A stretch of DNA of 64,000 nucleotides from Nereocystis luetkeana (lineage: Eukaryota; Sar; Phaeophyceae; Laminariales; Laminariaceae). The position numbers and the translations under genes are program-made. Position 1 is the stretch's first letter. Every line of letters begins with the position of its first letter. Positions 33,001 to 36,760 of the stretch are shown piece after piece. The notes beneath the pieces are model-generated. The model saw only the letters and a program-made list of their open reading frames with translations. It ran no database searches and was not told where the DNA came from. The stretch covers positions 5,465,049 through 5,529,048 of the forward strand of contig JARUPZ010000002.1 in the NCBI GenBank assembly GCA_031213475.1. Direction: 5' to 3'.

Positions 33001-34764
33001 ACGGCGACCAGTCGATTGTGCCAACGAGGGGTGCTGTTTGCGCCTTCCCGCCGAGGAGATGGTGGTTCACGAGGGCAAGGAGTGCTCTCGTCGACGTGTA
33101 TGGTGCCTCCAGGTAGGGAACGACTTCCATACCAACCAAGTTATATACCTGGTACCAAGTATATAAGAGCTACCCGAATCGTATATCATCCTCGGACAGA
33201 TCGTCTACAGATAGACCATTCGCGCTTGATGATCTAGATTTTTCAGGGTAGAGAGACTAGATAGATAGATCCCTGATCTGTAGGGTCTAGCTCATGTCCT
33301 GCTGTTGCCGGGTGGGATGCATGACTAGCGCATGTTTCCTGGTTTGGATCCGTTCTTTGCAGATCCCGCACAACCTCTCACAACGGCAGCTGAGGAACTA
33401 GATGGCCTACAGTAGATAGATAGATAGATAGATGGATAGACAGATAGATAGACATATAGATAGGTAGATAGATAGATAGCTAGATAGATGTGTCATGATC
33501 TGTCTGTCCGAGGTGCGCGCTTCTTACATCGTAGCTGTTGCAAATGAAAACAATACAGTGGCCTTCTCTCCTCGAGCCGAGGCTCACCAAACCATCTGCT
33601 TCCCTAAAGAAAGCTGTACGCTGATGCTCTTCTTTACGATGTTTTCTCTCAAAAGCACTTCGCCTTCCCTGGCCTCTTGTCCGCGTACCAGAGCACAGCA
33701 CGGCCACTTCCGATAGAGAGAGGCTAGCAACCTGGTGCATACTATTAATGCAGCAACTGTCCACTAACTCGACTCTTGTCGTGTTATTTTCAATATAATA
33801 ATGCCAGGGCTGCGGTGAAGAAATGCGTGCCGACATGCGCCGTCGCCACCACACCAGCGCCTGCTCCATGCGGTACATACCGTGCCCGTTAGGCTGCCCC
33901 AAGAAGGTGTGTGGTCAGTCTGTAGCCACTATTGAGCTATTACGGGTGAGCATACGCCGTAAGAATCAGAAACCACGACGGATCCGAAAACCGTGTACCA
34001 GGTATCCCTCTATATTTTCACATCACATTCGGTTCTGACTACTACTAGTAACTGTATGTTCCCCCACAATAGAATAGGATGCGTACATGAATGCATTTAC
34101 TTGTTTTGTACCCACCGGGGGATAGGGGGGCGCGCTATTGGAGGAGGGGGTGGGCGGGGGGTGCACTCGATATCATGCATGGTCGTAGTCGAAGGGGGGG
34201 TTATATATTTATACCGCTATAGGTCGGTCGTATGATGGGGGCTGTGATTGCCGCTATCATAACCGCGGTGGCAAGAGTTGTGTTTTCCCTTTGGCAGGCA
34301 GCGACTGCCGCGATGGTGGGACACACGTAGATTCGAATCTCGTCATCCACTCGCGAGACACAAAACCCATGTATGTCCTGCCGTTGACGCTATATTTTGA
34401 GGTATTAGTATGTAGGGGCCCCTGATGAAAGGGTTGACCAGTCATGTACCCATACTACAGTATTACCAAGCCTTACAACATACCTGGAAGACACTTGGAC
34501 TGCGTGAATCAGTATATCGGCCATCGTCAACTATTAATCGCTTGGGAGTGAAACTCCTACCTCTAGACTTCTTCGACCCCCTATCTATGGTCGTGTGCTA
34601 TTAATAGCTTCCTCGGCCTCCGTTAAAGGGATACCAGTAACATGTGTGAATTATTACCCGTCGCCGTGTCTTCTGCCTTTTGTATGATGCATGGTACTTA
34701 GGTCAGGGCGTCGGAGGCGGAAGATCACGTCGACTTTCTCTGCGTGCGGCGGCACCTGGCTTAG
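1..34764 (+). CDS. Giant zinc-finger / ankyrin / zinc-finger protein gene, 5' partial, about 30 exons
   Basis: Whole-gene entry; exons are listed separately. Translating the phase-matched exons gives a continuous product of about 2,200-2,300 residues. Residues coded before about 12395 form some 16 fingers of the pattern C-x2-GCG-x(n)-H-x3-C-x2-R-x-V-x-C, which is the TRAF-type zinc-finger style. Exons from 13320 to 26064 encode ankyrin-like repeats (for example ASSRGHVETVRALV and GRLETAEILLDRGADIN) interrupted by low-complexity Ser/Ala/Thr and acidic stretches. Exons from 26856 to 34764 encode about 14 more fingers. TRAF-like fingers and ankyrin repeats are both protein-binding modules, so a scaffold or ubiquitin-pathway adaptor role is possible, but no RING, MATH or enzyme domain is visible. 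No signal peptide or membrane segment was seen. The true N-terminus is upstream of the window. Summed exon length is divisible by three, which supports the chain. Confidence 0.85.
269..472 (+). CDS. Zinc-finger gene, exon with three TRAF-like fingers
   Basis: Reads CRVGCGSEVEAGKLEHHERE, then CWEGCGERL...THERYLC and CAHGCG. The acceptor is CAG at 266-268 and the donor GTACGT at 473. It ends with two bases (AG) that pair with the single base starting the next exon. Confidence 0.85.
820..1533. repeat. About 710-bp segment bounded by inverted AAGGCATGCCTT-type repeats
   Basis: AATAAGGCACATGCCTTA near 820 reappears in inverse orientation as TAAGGCATGTGCCTTATT near 1512-1530. Each arm is itself a short palindrome (AAGGCATGCCTT). 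The arrangement looks like the ends of a small non-autonomous element or a fold-back structure. No coding capacity was found between the arms. Confidence 0.45.
1240..1440 (+). repeat. Pyrimidine-rich dispersed repeat, copy 1
   Basis: Contains a T/C-rich lead, then GTAACTCAGACCCGGGGTCAC, a C-run, CGTGCGTTCG, GAGAAGAATTCAGTCCTTCC and CCCTCGTCGACTCGC. The same order of blocks recurs near 4190, 14600 and 32080. Confidence 0.6.
2475..2835 (+). repeat. Degenerate (TCCAACTACTTTA)n pyrimidine-rich tandem repeat
   Basis: About 360 bp of diverged 13-15-base units of the type TCCAACTACTTTA / TCCGACTACTTTC. It ends within ten bases of the CAG acceptor of the next exon, so it acts as a very long polypyrimidine-like tract. 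It is open in one forward frame only because the unit lacks stops. Confidence 0.75.
2841..3002 (+). CDS. Zinc-finger gene, exon
   Basis: Begins with one base completing Arg, then GLTAALREAHALHHCRLRP, VPCPHGCGAVV and HVRAEGGTCPERLQRC. Acceptor CAG at 2838-2840, donor GTGCCA at 3003. Splice phase agrees with the upstream exon (2+1). Confidence 0.85.
3511..3640. repeat. Two-copy 63-bp tandem duplication
   Basis: TGCCGGGTGCTTGCTTG followed by TCGGTCCTCA and AATTTCCTT occurs at 3511 and again at 3574 with few changes, all inside the intron. Confidence 0.6.
3690..4010 (-). repeat. GATC-rich dispersed repeat family, copy 1
   Basis: Many overlapping AGATCATCTA / GATGATCTGT motifs surround a core TGCCGGGTGGGAGCCGTATAATC. 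The same core with flanking GATCATCT motifs recurs near 6950, 15850, 33180, 36540, 47640 and 51000 in both orientations. Confidence 0.6.
4190..4375 (+). repeat. Pyrimidine-rich dispersed repeat, copy 2
   Basis: Carries GTAACTCAGATCGGGGTCAC, a C-run, CTTGGAAGGCATTTTTATCG, GAGAAGGAATCAGTCCTTCC and CCTCGTCGACTCGC in the same order as the copies near 1240, 14600 and 32080. Confidence 0.6.
4392..4490. mobile_element. TA-flanked MITE family (105 bp), diverged copy 1
   Basis: Starts TTACGGGGGACCATAGT after a TA and ends in an imperfect inverse copy TACTATGGTCCGCCGTGA. It is the most diverged of five copies and lacks a clean TA at its right end. Confidence 0.55.
4762..4867 (+). CDS. Zinc-finger gene, probable small exon with acidic tail
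   Basis: One base then FDCLGRRILVAKGAAVSD and an acidic DDSEQEDEASGGVQ. Acceptor CAG at 4759-4761 and donor GTCATT at 4868. Joined to the previous exon it gives RCRFDCLGRRI, a degenerate finger. It could instead be skipped, because the next exon also offers an acceptor that matches the earlier phase. Confidence 0.5.
5814..6038 (+). CDS. Zinc-finger gene, exon with Gly-rich linker and fingers
   Basis: Encodes a Gly-rich stretch followed by WECGWIPAADMAHHLEACC, CREGCGQSL and ERHYQDRCPKR. The donor is GTGCGT at 6039. The 5' border is uncertain: AG sites at 5812 or 5821 fit a direct join to the exon ending at 3002, while an AG before 5611 fits inclusion of the 4762-4867 exon. Confidence 0.75.
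6220..6460 (-). repeat. C-tract-bounded 540-bp repeat family, partial copy
   Basis: In reverse orientation it contains the family blocks GATGCGAGGGTC, CGACTCGCC and the TATGGCCATACGACTACGGC-like box, next to a run of G. It lacks the leading half seen in the full copies at 13545, 22262 and 45665. Confidence 0.55.
6950..7120 (+). repeat. GATC-rich dispersed repeat family, copy 2
   Basis: CCCAAGAAACACGTGCTAGA, CTCCCACCCGTCAACATGAG, CTAGATCATACAGATCAT and GATCTGTAGATGATCTATCC follow each other as in the copies near 15900 and 51100. Confidence 0.6.
7450..7730 (+). repeat. C-tract-bounded repeat family, partial copy
   Basis: Carries GGATGCAGCTCATCCTTCGC, GACTCGCTCAACACCTCACG, GCTTCGCGCTTGGTGCAAGC and ends GGCCATGCATGACATGGTAT, GAGTACC, then 13 C. 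The C-run lies just before the next coding exon. Confidence 0.65.
7758..7942 (+). CDS. Zinc-finger gene, exon with two fingers
   Basis: Reads FVVCSLGCGAEVQHENL, HVDEECPLRRTPCEACG and HLAERCVRVARRC. Acceptor CAG at 7755-7757, donor GTACGA at 7943. The join to the upstream exon gives CPKRFVVCSLGCG with correct 2+1 phase; it ends with one base. Confidence 0.88.
8211..8502 (+). CDS. Zinc-finger gene, exon with four fingers
   Basis: The join reads RRCTNGCGSHVRGENLARHL, then CPLGCP...HVRDSC, CRKGCGMEV...HEETVC and CECGAEHTI. Acceptor TAG at 8208-8210, donor GTAAGT at 8503. Phase is 1+2 on the left and two bases on the right. Confidence 0.88.
9619..9703 (+). CDS. Zinc-finger gene, short exon
   Basis: One base then IMDCGAVMCYCSLGCGVKVR and MDMDMHQ. 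Acceptor CAG at 9616-9618, donor GTATTA at 9704. Joined upstream it gives DHRIMDCGAVMC, keeping the H-x3-C spacing. Confidence 0.8.
9789..10498. repeat. (GGGTC)n pentanucleotide microsatellite, about 710 bp
   Basis: About 140 units of GGGTC, nearly perfect from 9820 to 10330, degrading to GGTTC units towards the right end. It begins about 85 bases after the donor at 9704, inside the intron. GGGTC repeats contain no stop codon in any frame on either strand, so the very long reading frames here (Gly-Ser-Gly-Arg-Val or Thr-Arg-Pro-Asp-Pro) are not evidence of a protein. Confidence 0.97.
10935..10985. repeat. TACCTGGTACCAGGTA palindrome with (TA)n tract
   Basis: A perfect 16-base palindrome TACCTGGTACCAGGTA continues directly into about ten TA steps. 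Shorter versions of the palindrome recur many times in the window. Confidence 0.7.
11535..11749 (+). CDS. Zinc-finger gene, exon with two fingers
   Basis: Reads EQHCERKTLRTLSKMIECPL, GCRRLILRQWEFQHRTFDC and CPAGCSED...HLMTCGRRRI. Acceptor CAG at 11532-11534, donor GTGAGG at 11750. It starts in phase 0, matching the previous exon, and ends with two bases. Confidence 0.88.
12275..12395 (+). CDS. Zinc-finger gene, exon linking fingers to ankyrin block
   Basis: Reads AGCERMLLTWLGLTEASTKM, then a Ser/Thr-rich linker ending GQAARQ. Acceptor CAG at 12272-12274, donor GTGAGT at 12396. Splice phases fit on both sides, but the protein has no clear domain, so the exon is less certain than its neighbours. 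Confidence 0.65.
12723..12818. mobile_element. Fold-back MITE of about 95 bp, reference copy
   Basis: AACCCTTATAGAACTGCAG-CCCCGTTTTGGGGACAAAC on the left pairs with GTTTGTCCCCAAAGCGGGAC and CTGCGGTACTAAAAGGGTT on the right, separated by about 18 bases. Copies or halves recur at 11352, 21930, 23365, 26154, 47532 and 58030. Confidence 0.7.
13320..13498 (+). CDS. Zinc-finger gene, first ankyrin exon, GC donor
   Basis: Reads AVSEGLASCSDHGSDALMWA, AGKGDSEHVLLEELLALTGG and DRETHLGDNALTIASS, typical of an ankyrin repeat. Acceptor CAG at 13317-13319 in phase 0. The right border is CAG followed by GCAAGG, a GC-type donor; the join to 15519 gives ASSRGHVETVRALV, a canonical ankyrin helix pair. A GT alternative at 13511 would insert four extra residues and spoil the repeat. 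Confidence 0.8.
13545..14062 (-). mobile_element. C-tract-bounded dispersed element, full-length copy
   Basis: On the minus strand it runs from TATAGGTTGGGTTGGCTTCG through GCTAGGCAGCCAGGGTACCG and TGATCGTATCACGTAGTG to GGCCATGCATGATAATGAG, then a run of 13 C. A C-run (8 bases) also lies just outside the start. It matches the copies at 22262 and 45665 along its length. No open frame of note. Confidence 0.7.
14303..14420 (+). mobile_element. tRNA-derived SINE, degenerate copy
   Basis: Begins GTGTTGTAAGGATCACCCCG and continues GGTTAATCGATCGGTCTTTT, ACTAGCTCAGTTGGTAATAC (box A-like) and CACGGTTGCGATACG (worn box B-like). It matches the SINE copies at 20494 and 44205, which lie on the other strand. 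Confidence 0.6.
14600..14825 (+). repeat. Pyrimidine-rich dispersed repeat, copy 3
   Basis: T/C-rich lead, GGAACTCAGATCCGGGGTCA, C-run, CGTGCCTCAGAAGGCATTTG, GAGAGAAGGCTGCAGCGC and CCACTCGCGTCGAA follow the order of the other copies. Confidence 0.55.
15519..15799 (+). CDS. Zinc-finger gene, ankyrin exon
   Basis: One base then GHVETVRALVKGGKANVNYE, GKTALIEAARCGRTAVVRAL and GQTAVWWAERLGHQDCLV: three successive ankyrin repeats with the usual G-H/R-x-x-V-V-x-x-L signatures. Acceptor CAG at 15516-15518, donor GTGAGG at 15800. Ends with one base. Confidence 0.88.
15850..16110 (+). repeat. GATC-rich dispersed repeat family, copy 3
   Basis: TGATCTATATTGTAGATCG, CCAAGAAGCATGTGCTAGAG, CCCAAACCGGCACCACGAGC and GATCAATCGGTCCGAGGTGT match the order in the copies near 6950 and 51100, but more diverged. 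Confidence 0.5.
16334..16642 (+). CDS. Zinc-finger gene, exon with ankyrin end and coiled-coil-like helix
   Basis: Two bases then RGDVKAVHSLVELGEPYRDN (ankyrin), followed by a charged helical stretch LEGEIDAVTGEVEAAAKNLR and KLFPELEQLK with heptad-like spacing. Acceptor TAG at 16331-16333, donor GTGAGG at 16643. Splice phase agrees on the left (1+2). Confidence 0.82.
16712..17555 (+). CDS. Zinc-finger gene, large low-complexity exon
   Basis: Largest exon, about 281 residues rich in Ser, Ala, Thr and Glu with no clear domain. The only ordered-looking part is the end, AGAVLRVLRATVVVLGGCG, DKELWEAVKPMLVDGSFRHR. The acceptor (AG at 16710-16711) follows a poly-G run and lacks a good pyrimidine tract, so the left border is tentative; donor taken as GTGTGT at 17556. 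Confidence 0.7.
17869..18567 (+). CDS. Zinc-finger gene, second low-complexity exon
   Basis: Starts RGVSIGVMDGVRALLAIGN, passes through acidic and Ser/Ala-rich sequence (NEDDDRDSGEI, SEEEDGSDPWGEG), and ends in helix-like SWCASVSAYDRLVHPTPDSA and DDLETRIVRARLDVQLMEF. A C-rich tract precedes the chosen CAG at 17866-17868; an upstream AG near 17736 is also possible. Donor GTGGGT at 18568. Confidence 0.72.
18568..19558 (+). other. Intron of zinc-finger gene
   Basis: About 1 kb, A/T-richer than the exons, with (TA)n and A/T homopolymers. Nothing coding is supported in it. Confidence 0.6.
19559..19808 (+). CDS. Zinc-finger gene, ankyrin exon
   Basis: Reads LQLLSKEIAHATASAEYLSQ, AVARLLSLVSPAGHSLVSWA and CGQLEVVEILMDHGATAELG, a clear ankyrin repeat. 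Acceptor CAG at 19556-19558, donor GTTCGT at 19809. The single leading base completes the codon left by the exon ending at 18567. Confidence 0.87.
20345..20490. repeat. Minisatellite with hairpin unit GCCTAAGAATATTTAGGC
   Basis: Four diverged units of about 40 bp, each containing AGAGCCTAAGAATATTTAGG, a near-perfect hairpin, plus GCTACCCCTACAAGGCA. A further unit lies at 20826-20885 on the far side of the SINE, so the SINE appears to have inserted into the array. Confidence 0.7.
20494..20830 (-). mobile_element. tRNA-derived SINE with half-tRNA terminal repeats
   Basis: On the minus strand a tRNA-like block reads TACCCCTATAGCTCAGTAGG (box A), CATTTGACGTC and CACGGGTTCGAACCTCAC (box B). The tRNA 5' half and its leader (GGATTACCCTGGGCTGGGTA, ATCGATCG) occur twice, near 20500-20575 and 20757-20825, flanking a unique middle of about 190 bp. 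The second copy at 44205-44577 has the same layout. Confidence 0.7.
20963..21244 (+). CDS. Zinc-finger gene, ankyrin-block exon
   Basis: Reads SFYRFRRQMRQASSCSAESI, a Gly/Pro-rich stretch, then LARLRRSRRLPFTEAAYNGH and QEVLQ, the start of an ankyrin repeat. Acceptor CAG at 20960-20962, donor GTGACA at 21245, phase 0 on both sides. Confidence 0.83.
22068..22255 (+). repeat. C-tract-bounded repeat family, partial copy
   Basis: GGTGCAGCTCACCCTTCATA, CGCCCAACACCTCACGGAGC, GTGAAAACCCGACGTGCTCC and GGCCATACAACTACGGCC, ending in a run of 12 C. It directly precedes a full copy in the same orientation. Confidence 0.65.
22262..22795 (+). mobile_element. C-tract-bounded dispersed element, full-length copy
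   Basis: Runs from TATAGGTTGGGTTGGCGTCG through CACAGCTGGTTGTCGAGTTA, GATCGTATCACGTAGTGT, GCTGTCTCTGGAAATTCC and AAGCTGTCATTCATCTGC to CCATGCATGAGATCGAGTAC and a C-run. C-runs lie on both sides. It shares its whole length with 45665-46205. Confidence 0.7.
22840..23169 (+). CDS. Zinc-finger gene, exon
   Basis: Phase-0 exon: FFRRRRTALFGLSRTWLFPS, then PLGDGTLGNYVLDAPLSVAD, CAELGCRDRGCKQRV and DITLVAAMGREEKDRRRALR. It ends K before GTTTGT at 23170. Both neighbours also break in phase 0 and length is a multiple of three, so it may be constitutive or skippable. The Cys motif is not a standard finger; ankyrin character is weak. Confidence 0.7.
23440..23550 (-). repeat. C-tract-bounded repeat family, fragment
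   Basis: TTTTGAGGTGGATTTTC and GGATGACAGCGTCAATTCAT match the inverse of the family's AAGCTGTCATTCATCTGC / CCGCCTCAAAATCG region. Only the middle part remains. Confidence 0.45.
23977..24066 (+). CDS. Zinc-finger gene, short exon with GC donor
   Basis: Reads VQKGEDLVKSMDDAIEGGYL and NAPEIVALCQ. Acceptor GCAG at 23973-23976 after a T-rich tract. It ends CAG before GCAGGT, a GC donor. Using the nearby GT at 24071 would put the next exon out of frame with an early stop, so the GC border is preferred; the join gives CQAGSSIDRETTSGKTALI. Confidence 0.75.
24285..24400 (-). mobile_element. tRNA-derived SINE, second family
   Basis: On the minus strand GCCAGGGTGGTCCAGTGGTT (box A) is followed about 50 bases later by GGGGTTCAGATCCCGGCAAC (box B), with the spacing of a tRNA. 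It lacks a paired acceptor stem and is better read as a SINE head than as a working tRNA gene. Confidence 0.55.
24549..24713 (+). CDS. Zinc-finger gene, ankyrin exon
   Basis: Phase-0 exon: AGSSIDRETTSGKTALISAA, EEDPHSLEHEWVKNEEGWEV and LAVAFLLDRRIHRPK. Acceptor CAG at 24546-24548, donor GTATGA at 24714. Confidence 0.85.
24800..24960 (-). repeat. C-tract-bounded repeat family, partial copy
   Basis: A G-run then GTGCTCGTTGTCATGCATAG, CCGTAGTCGTATGACCATGG and GCTGGGACGGAGCACGTCGG are the inverse of the family end. The rest is lost. Confidence 0.5.
25098..25202. mobile_element. TA-flanked MITE, 105 bp, copy 2
   Basis: TTACAGGGGGGCATATTAA at the left, TTTACTATGGTTTCCCGTAA at the right, with TA on each side (25096-25097 and 25203-25204). 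It matches the 105-bp copies at 52568 and 58754, in inverse internal orientation. Confidence 0.75.
25672..26064 (+). CDS. Zinc-finger gene, ankyrin exon with Pro/Gly insert
   Basis: Phase-0 exon with INYESRVTGHTALTRACALG, RLETAEILLDRGADINRLPK, a 45-residue Pro/Gly-rich insert, then AAAAAGHASMVRLLLERGAD and PEVRDEDGNTAEDVAKSGAF. Two textbook ankyrin repeats. Acceptor CAG at 25669-25671, donor GTAAGA at 26065. Confidence 0.92.
26080..26120 (+). repeat. (TGGG)n tetranucleotide tract
   Basis: About eight TGGG units just after the donor at 26065, within the intron. Confidence 0.8.
26154..26255. mobile_element. Fold-back MITE of about 95 bp, copy
   Basis: AACCTTTTTAGGGCTGCAGT, CCCGTCTTGGGGGACAAACC on the left and GGCTCCCCAAAACACGGGAT on the right match the reference copy at 12723. 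Confidence 0.65.
26856..26996 (+). CDS. Zinc-finger gene, first finger after the ankyrin block
   Basis: Reads NKAGFLGVAVEARGMANPPV then PCGWGCGKLVATGRAKIEHE and EECTHRE. Acceptor AAG at 26853-26855 in phase 0, donor GTGATA at 26997. Confidence 0.85.
27373..27479. mobile_element. TA-flanked MITE, copy 3
   Basis: ATACGGGGGAACCTAGTTAA on the left and TTAACTATGCCCCCCCCCGT on the right, with TA after the right end. About 107 bp. Confidence 0.65.
27995..28141 (+). CDS. Zinc-finger gene, exon with two fingers, GC donor
   Basis: Reads VDCVHSCGEYRLQQRQLERH, LAETCRLRPVVCSSRCG and EDYDHHQ. Acceptor CAG at 27992-27994. The right border is CAG followed by GCAAGT, the best consensus for a GC donor. The join to 28993 gives HHQATVCPMRPVVC with correct H-x3-C spacing. 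Confidence 0.88.
28761..29012 (+). repeat. Tandem duplication of intron end plus exon start
   Basis: The sequence from AATAGTTGGCTGTGTC through the pyrimidine tract and CGCAGGCGACCGTCTGTCTG (about 28761-28876) is repeated with few changes at about 28899-29012, where it forms the true acceptor and the first 20 bases of the next exon. In the upstream copy the frame meets TAA right after the duplicated part. Confidence 0.8.
28993..29163 (+). CDS. Zinc-finger gene, exon with two to three fingers
   Basis: Reads ATVCPMRPVVCPACNNKVV, ERHQLEACPQRMVLCKKGCG and GMLRHLHK. Acceptor CAG at 28990-28992. The donor GTTGAC at 29164 is weak but keeps phase 0 and gives HLHKQTCPLMRVSC at the next join. Confidence 0.85.
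29675..29815 (+). CDS. Zinc-finger gene, exon with two fingers
   Basis: Reads QTCPLMRVSCRLGCGSNMWL, HEDSLCSERLVECKWGCGDT and IK. Acceptor GAG at 29672-29674 (nearby CAG is out of phase), donor GTCAGA at 29816. Confidence 0.85.
29865..30055 (+). repeat. C-tract-bounded repeat family, partial copy
   Basis: Starts at a C-run, then CCATTGCTGTCTCTGGAAAT, GAAGCTGTCATCCATAAGCA, GCAGCTCACCCTTCATGCGA and GCAATGTCTGCCTGGTCG. The terminal box is missing. Confidence 0.65.
30398..30476 (+). pseudogene. Orphan finger-like exon (relic or alternative)
   Basis: Reads IHCKESCGMEAKTTLRELLG and AHAAHK, which resembles half a finger, after a GAG acceptor. The only donor nearby (AAAC followed by GTTTTT) is weak and out of phase with the next exon, and the flanking exons join well without it. 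It may be a decayed or rarely used exon. Confidence 0.4.
31165..31338 (+). CDS. Zinc-finger gene, exon with two to three fingers
   Basis: Reads AKHLDEHQERECPRADVLCG, NRCGLRV, MKRHYAESCAHRFVPCELGC and GYRIRAK. Acceptor AAG at 31162-31164, donor GTGACA at 31339, phase 0 both sides. The join from 29815 gives CGDTIKAKHLDEHQEREC. Confidence 0.88.
31796..31995 (+). CDS. Zinc-finger gene, exon with three fingers
   Basis: Reads DLASHMSTACDARRISCPRG, CDSDTF, HLKYDCKFREVKCAACGDK and DRHKSDTC. Acceptor CAG at 31793-31795, donor GTTAGT at 31996. Ends with two bases. Confidence 0.9.
32080..32255 (+). repeat. Pyrimidine-rich dispersed repeat, copy 4
   Basis: T/C-rich lead, GTAAATCAGATCCGGGGCCA, C-run, GGTTCGTGCCTTGCATTTTG, GAGAAGACTCGAGCCC and CCCTAGTCGAA repeat the order seen in the other three copies. 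Confidence 0.5.
33001..33112 (+). CDS. Zinc-finger gene, exon
   Basis: One base then RRPVDCANEGCCLRLPAEEM, VVHEGKECSRRRVWCLQ. Acceptor CAG at 32998-33000 after a T-tract, donor GTAGGG at 33113. The leading base completes the Arg codon of the previous exon. Confidence 0.88.
33180..33510 (-). repeat. GATC-rich repeat copy with (GATA)n tract
   Basis: AGATCGTCTACAGATAGACC, TGTTGCCGGGTGGGATGCAT and CCTGGTTTGGATCCGTTC match the inverse of the copy near 6950. A (GATA)n tract of about 70 bp follows at 33415-33490. Confidence 0.6.
33808..33906 (+). CDS. Zinc-finger gene, exon
   Basis: Reads GCGEEMRADMRRRHHTSACS, MRYIPCPLGCPKK. Acceptor CAG at 33805-33807, donor GTGTGT at 33907. The upstream join gives CLQGCGEEM, a complete finger start. 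Confidence 0.88.
34090..34200 (-). repeat. C-tract-bounded repeat family, fragment
   Basis: G-runs then GTGCACTCGATATCATGCAT and GGTCGTAGTCG are the inverse of the family's terminal box; the rest is absent. Confidence 0.5.
34702..34764 (+). CDS. Zinc-finger gene, last exon with stop
   Basis: Reads VRASEAEDHVDFLCVRRHLA then TAG at 34762-34764. Acceptor TAG at 34699-34701. The join gives GCPKKVRASEAEDHVDFLC, completing the last finger, so the stop follows the last zinc ligand by six residues. Confidence 0.85.
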   Translation, partial: VRASEAEDHVDFLCVRRHLA

Positions 34765-35388
34765 TCTAACCACCCTACGTGCTGTGACTGCAGTATACTA
34801 TGGTAGTTGCTGCAGGGGGAAGAACATAGTAATTACAACCAAATACTTCGAAGTATGGTGTTTAAACTTACGGGGACATGTTTTTTGGGTGTTCTGATTA
34901 CTATGATATACGTAGCCCCTCGTGCTATTCCCAAAACCTCAATCAAACAAGTTAGTGGATTGGAGGGCCGGGCGTCGAATGGTGAAGCTCGGTGCCGAGC
35001 AACGGGTTGAATTTTAGGATGGATGTGATCGTGAAGGGCAAGGTTCAGTCCTACGGAGTTGATTGATTGACTTGGCGTATTATTTACAGTAGTACCGTGG
35101 AGAGTGCTCTTTGTGGAGTAGTAGAGGACTTCCATAACCCCTTTTGGACCCCTTTTAAGGGATATAACGACCAAAATAACTACACCTTTGGTGCTATCAA
35201 CCGTGCGGCGTGAGCGCCCAGCAGCAGTAGTAGTACGGGTGTACGGGTTAGGTCGTGTTGCGCCCGTGCCGCGCGACTTATTCGTCTGGTAATTCGGTCA
35301 TCAAATTATGTTATCCCCTAATCATCTAAAATGCTGTAATCGTCTCTTGATATCGTCAATTTTCGTCTCTGAAGACCCAAACAGGTTG

Positions 35389-36282
35389 GGGCCGTTCCTA
35401 ACGAACCGAAAAAAAAATCACAATTCGCGACTTTTTGGCATGACAAGAAATCACGATCCATGACATTTCAGTTCTAACGAAAAAAGCCGAAAAACGTCAC
35501 GTTTCGTGATATTCTCTATTTTTTTTAAATAAAATTATGAAATACGTCAGCTGTGAGTTCGACTGATTATTGTATAGTTGATACTCAACTTTGCAAGCTG
35601 CGTAATATGTCTCGTCTAGATCCCATTTTTACTGAATTTCCAAATTTTATTGTAAAATTTCCTGTATTTCAAACCCAACGATTTTTGCGGGTGGAGTCAA
35701 CTCTCGCGAGTGGGGCACGGCCAGGCCGGGACGGACCGACCGCGCCCGGCCCGGCCCGGCCCGGCCCGGGATATATTCGAATCACGGGCCGAAGCCTGAC
35801 CCAGCCTGCGAGATTCTAATCTCACCGACCGTCGGCCAAGCTCGGTCCGCGAGATCCCATCTCGCAGGCCGTCTGTCCGACCTGGCCTGTGACATCCTCT
35901 CAGTCAGGTCGTTTTCGCTTTGTCTCCGAGCTGTGGCTCTCCTACTCCCCGAAATTTCGATGCCACAACGTGCTCGTTAGCCCACGCCCAGCCTCCGGGT
36001 AGCCGCCCGTTGTCCGCAAGCGGCATACGAAGCAGAGTCTGCCATGCCCCTATGCCGGCCTTCGGATACCGTTGGTGCGCGTGGGTTGCGTAGTACCTCG
36101 ATCAGGCGTATTTCGAGACACGACAAATGTCACGAATCGTGATTTCGTTTTCTATAAGGAAAAACAAAAAGAAAATGCGTCATGAATCGTGTTTTTTTTT
36201 GTCACGATTCACGACGAAAAAAATCACGATTCAAGACAAAAATATCACGAATCGTGTTTTTTTTGTTCGTTAGGAGCGGCCC
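35389..36282. mobile_element. PIF/Harbinger-like non-autonomous element, about 894 bp
   Basis: Starts GGGCCGTTCCTAACGAACCG and ends with the inverse, TTGTTCGTTAGGAGCGGCCC. Flanks are TTG on the left and TTA on the right, compatible with the 3-bp TWA-type duplication of that superfamily. Inside are many ATCACGATTC/GAATCGTGAT palindromes and a (GGCCC)n stretch near 35745. No transposase. Confidence 0.6.
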
Positions 36283-36539
36283 TTAATAGGGGCTCTAATC
36301 ATACATGTACAATAACTGCCGCGCAAACACACCACCACAGCATTACAGCTTACAGCACAGTACATACAGCAGACGACAGTACCAAGTCCGAGCTCATACC
36401 CATGATAGAAGAAGCGTAACATGTATTGCACTCGTCATAAACCATACGTACGTAAACGTAAAATTAGTGCCATTGTGGAGATGGGAAGAAGGTGGAAGGC
36501 ACACAGATACGCCCTCTTCCTTCAGCACTTCTTCCACAC

Positions 36540-36760
36540 ATCGAACAGATCAGATAGATCCATATCCATCCCCATTTCAATATCCAAGATCTTTGAGGGC
36601 AGATCCATCCGTCCTTGATCTATCTAATATATGATCTGATGGTCTAGGTCATCTTGACGGTTGGAAGCCGTATGATCGCAAGGCGCATGTTCCAGAAGTT
36701 GGATCTATACCATACATATATATCCTGCACTCATAACGGCATACCAATCTGGGTCGAAAC
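36540..36760 (-). repeat. GATC-rich dispersed repeat family, copy
   Basis: CAGATCAGATAGATCC, TGATCTATCTAATATATGAT, CTAGGTCATCTTGACGGTTG, GAAGCCGTATGATCGC and GCATGTTCCAGAAGTTGGAT match the inverse arrangement of the family. Confidence 0.5.
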
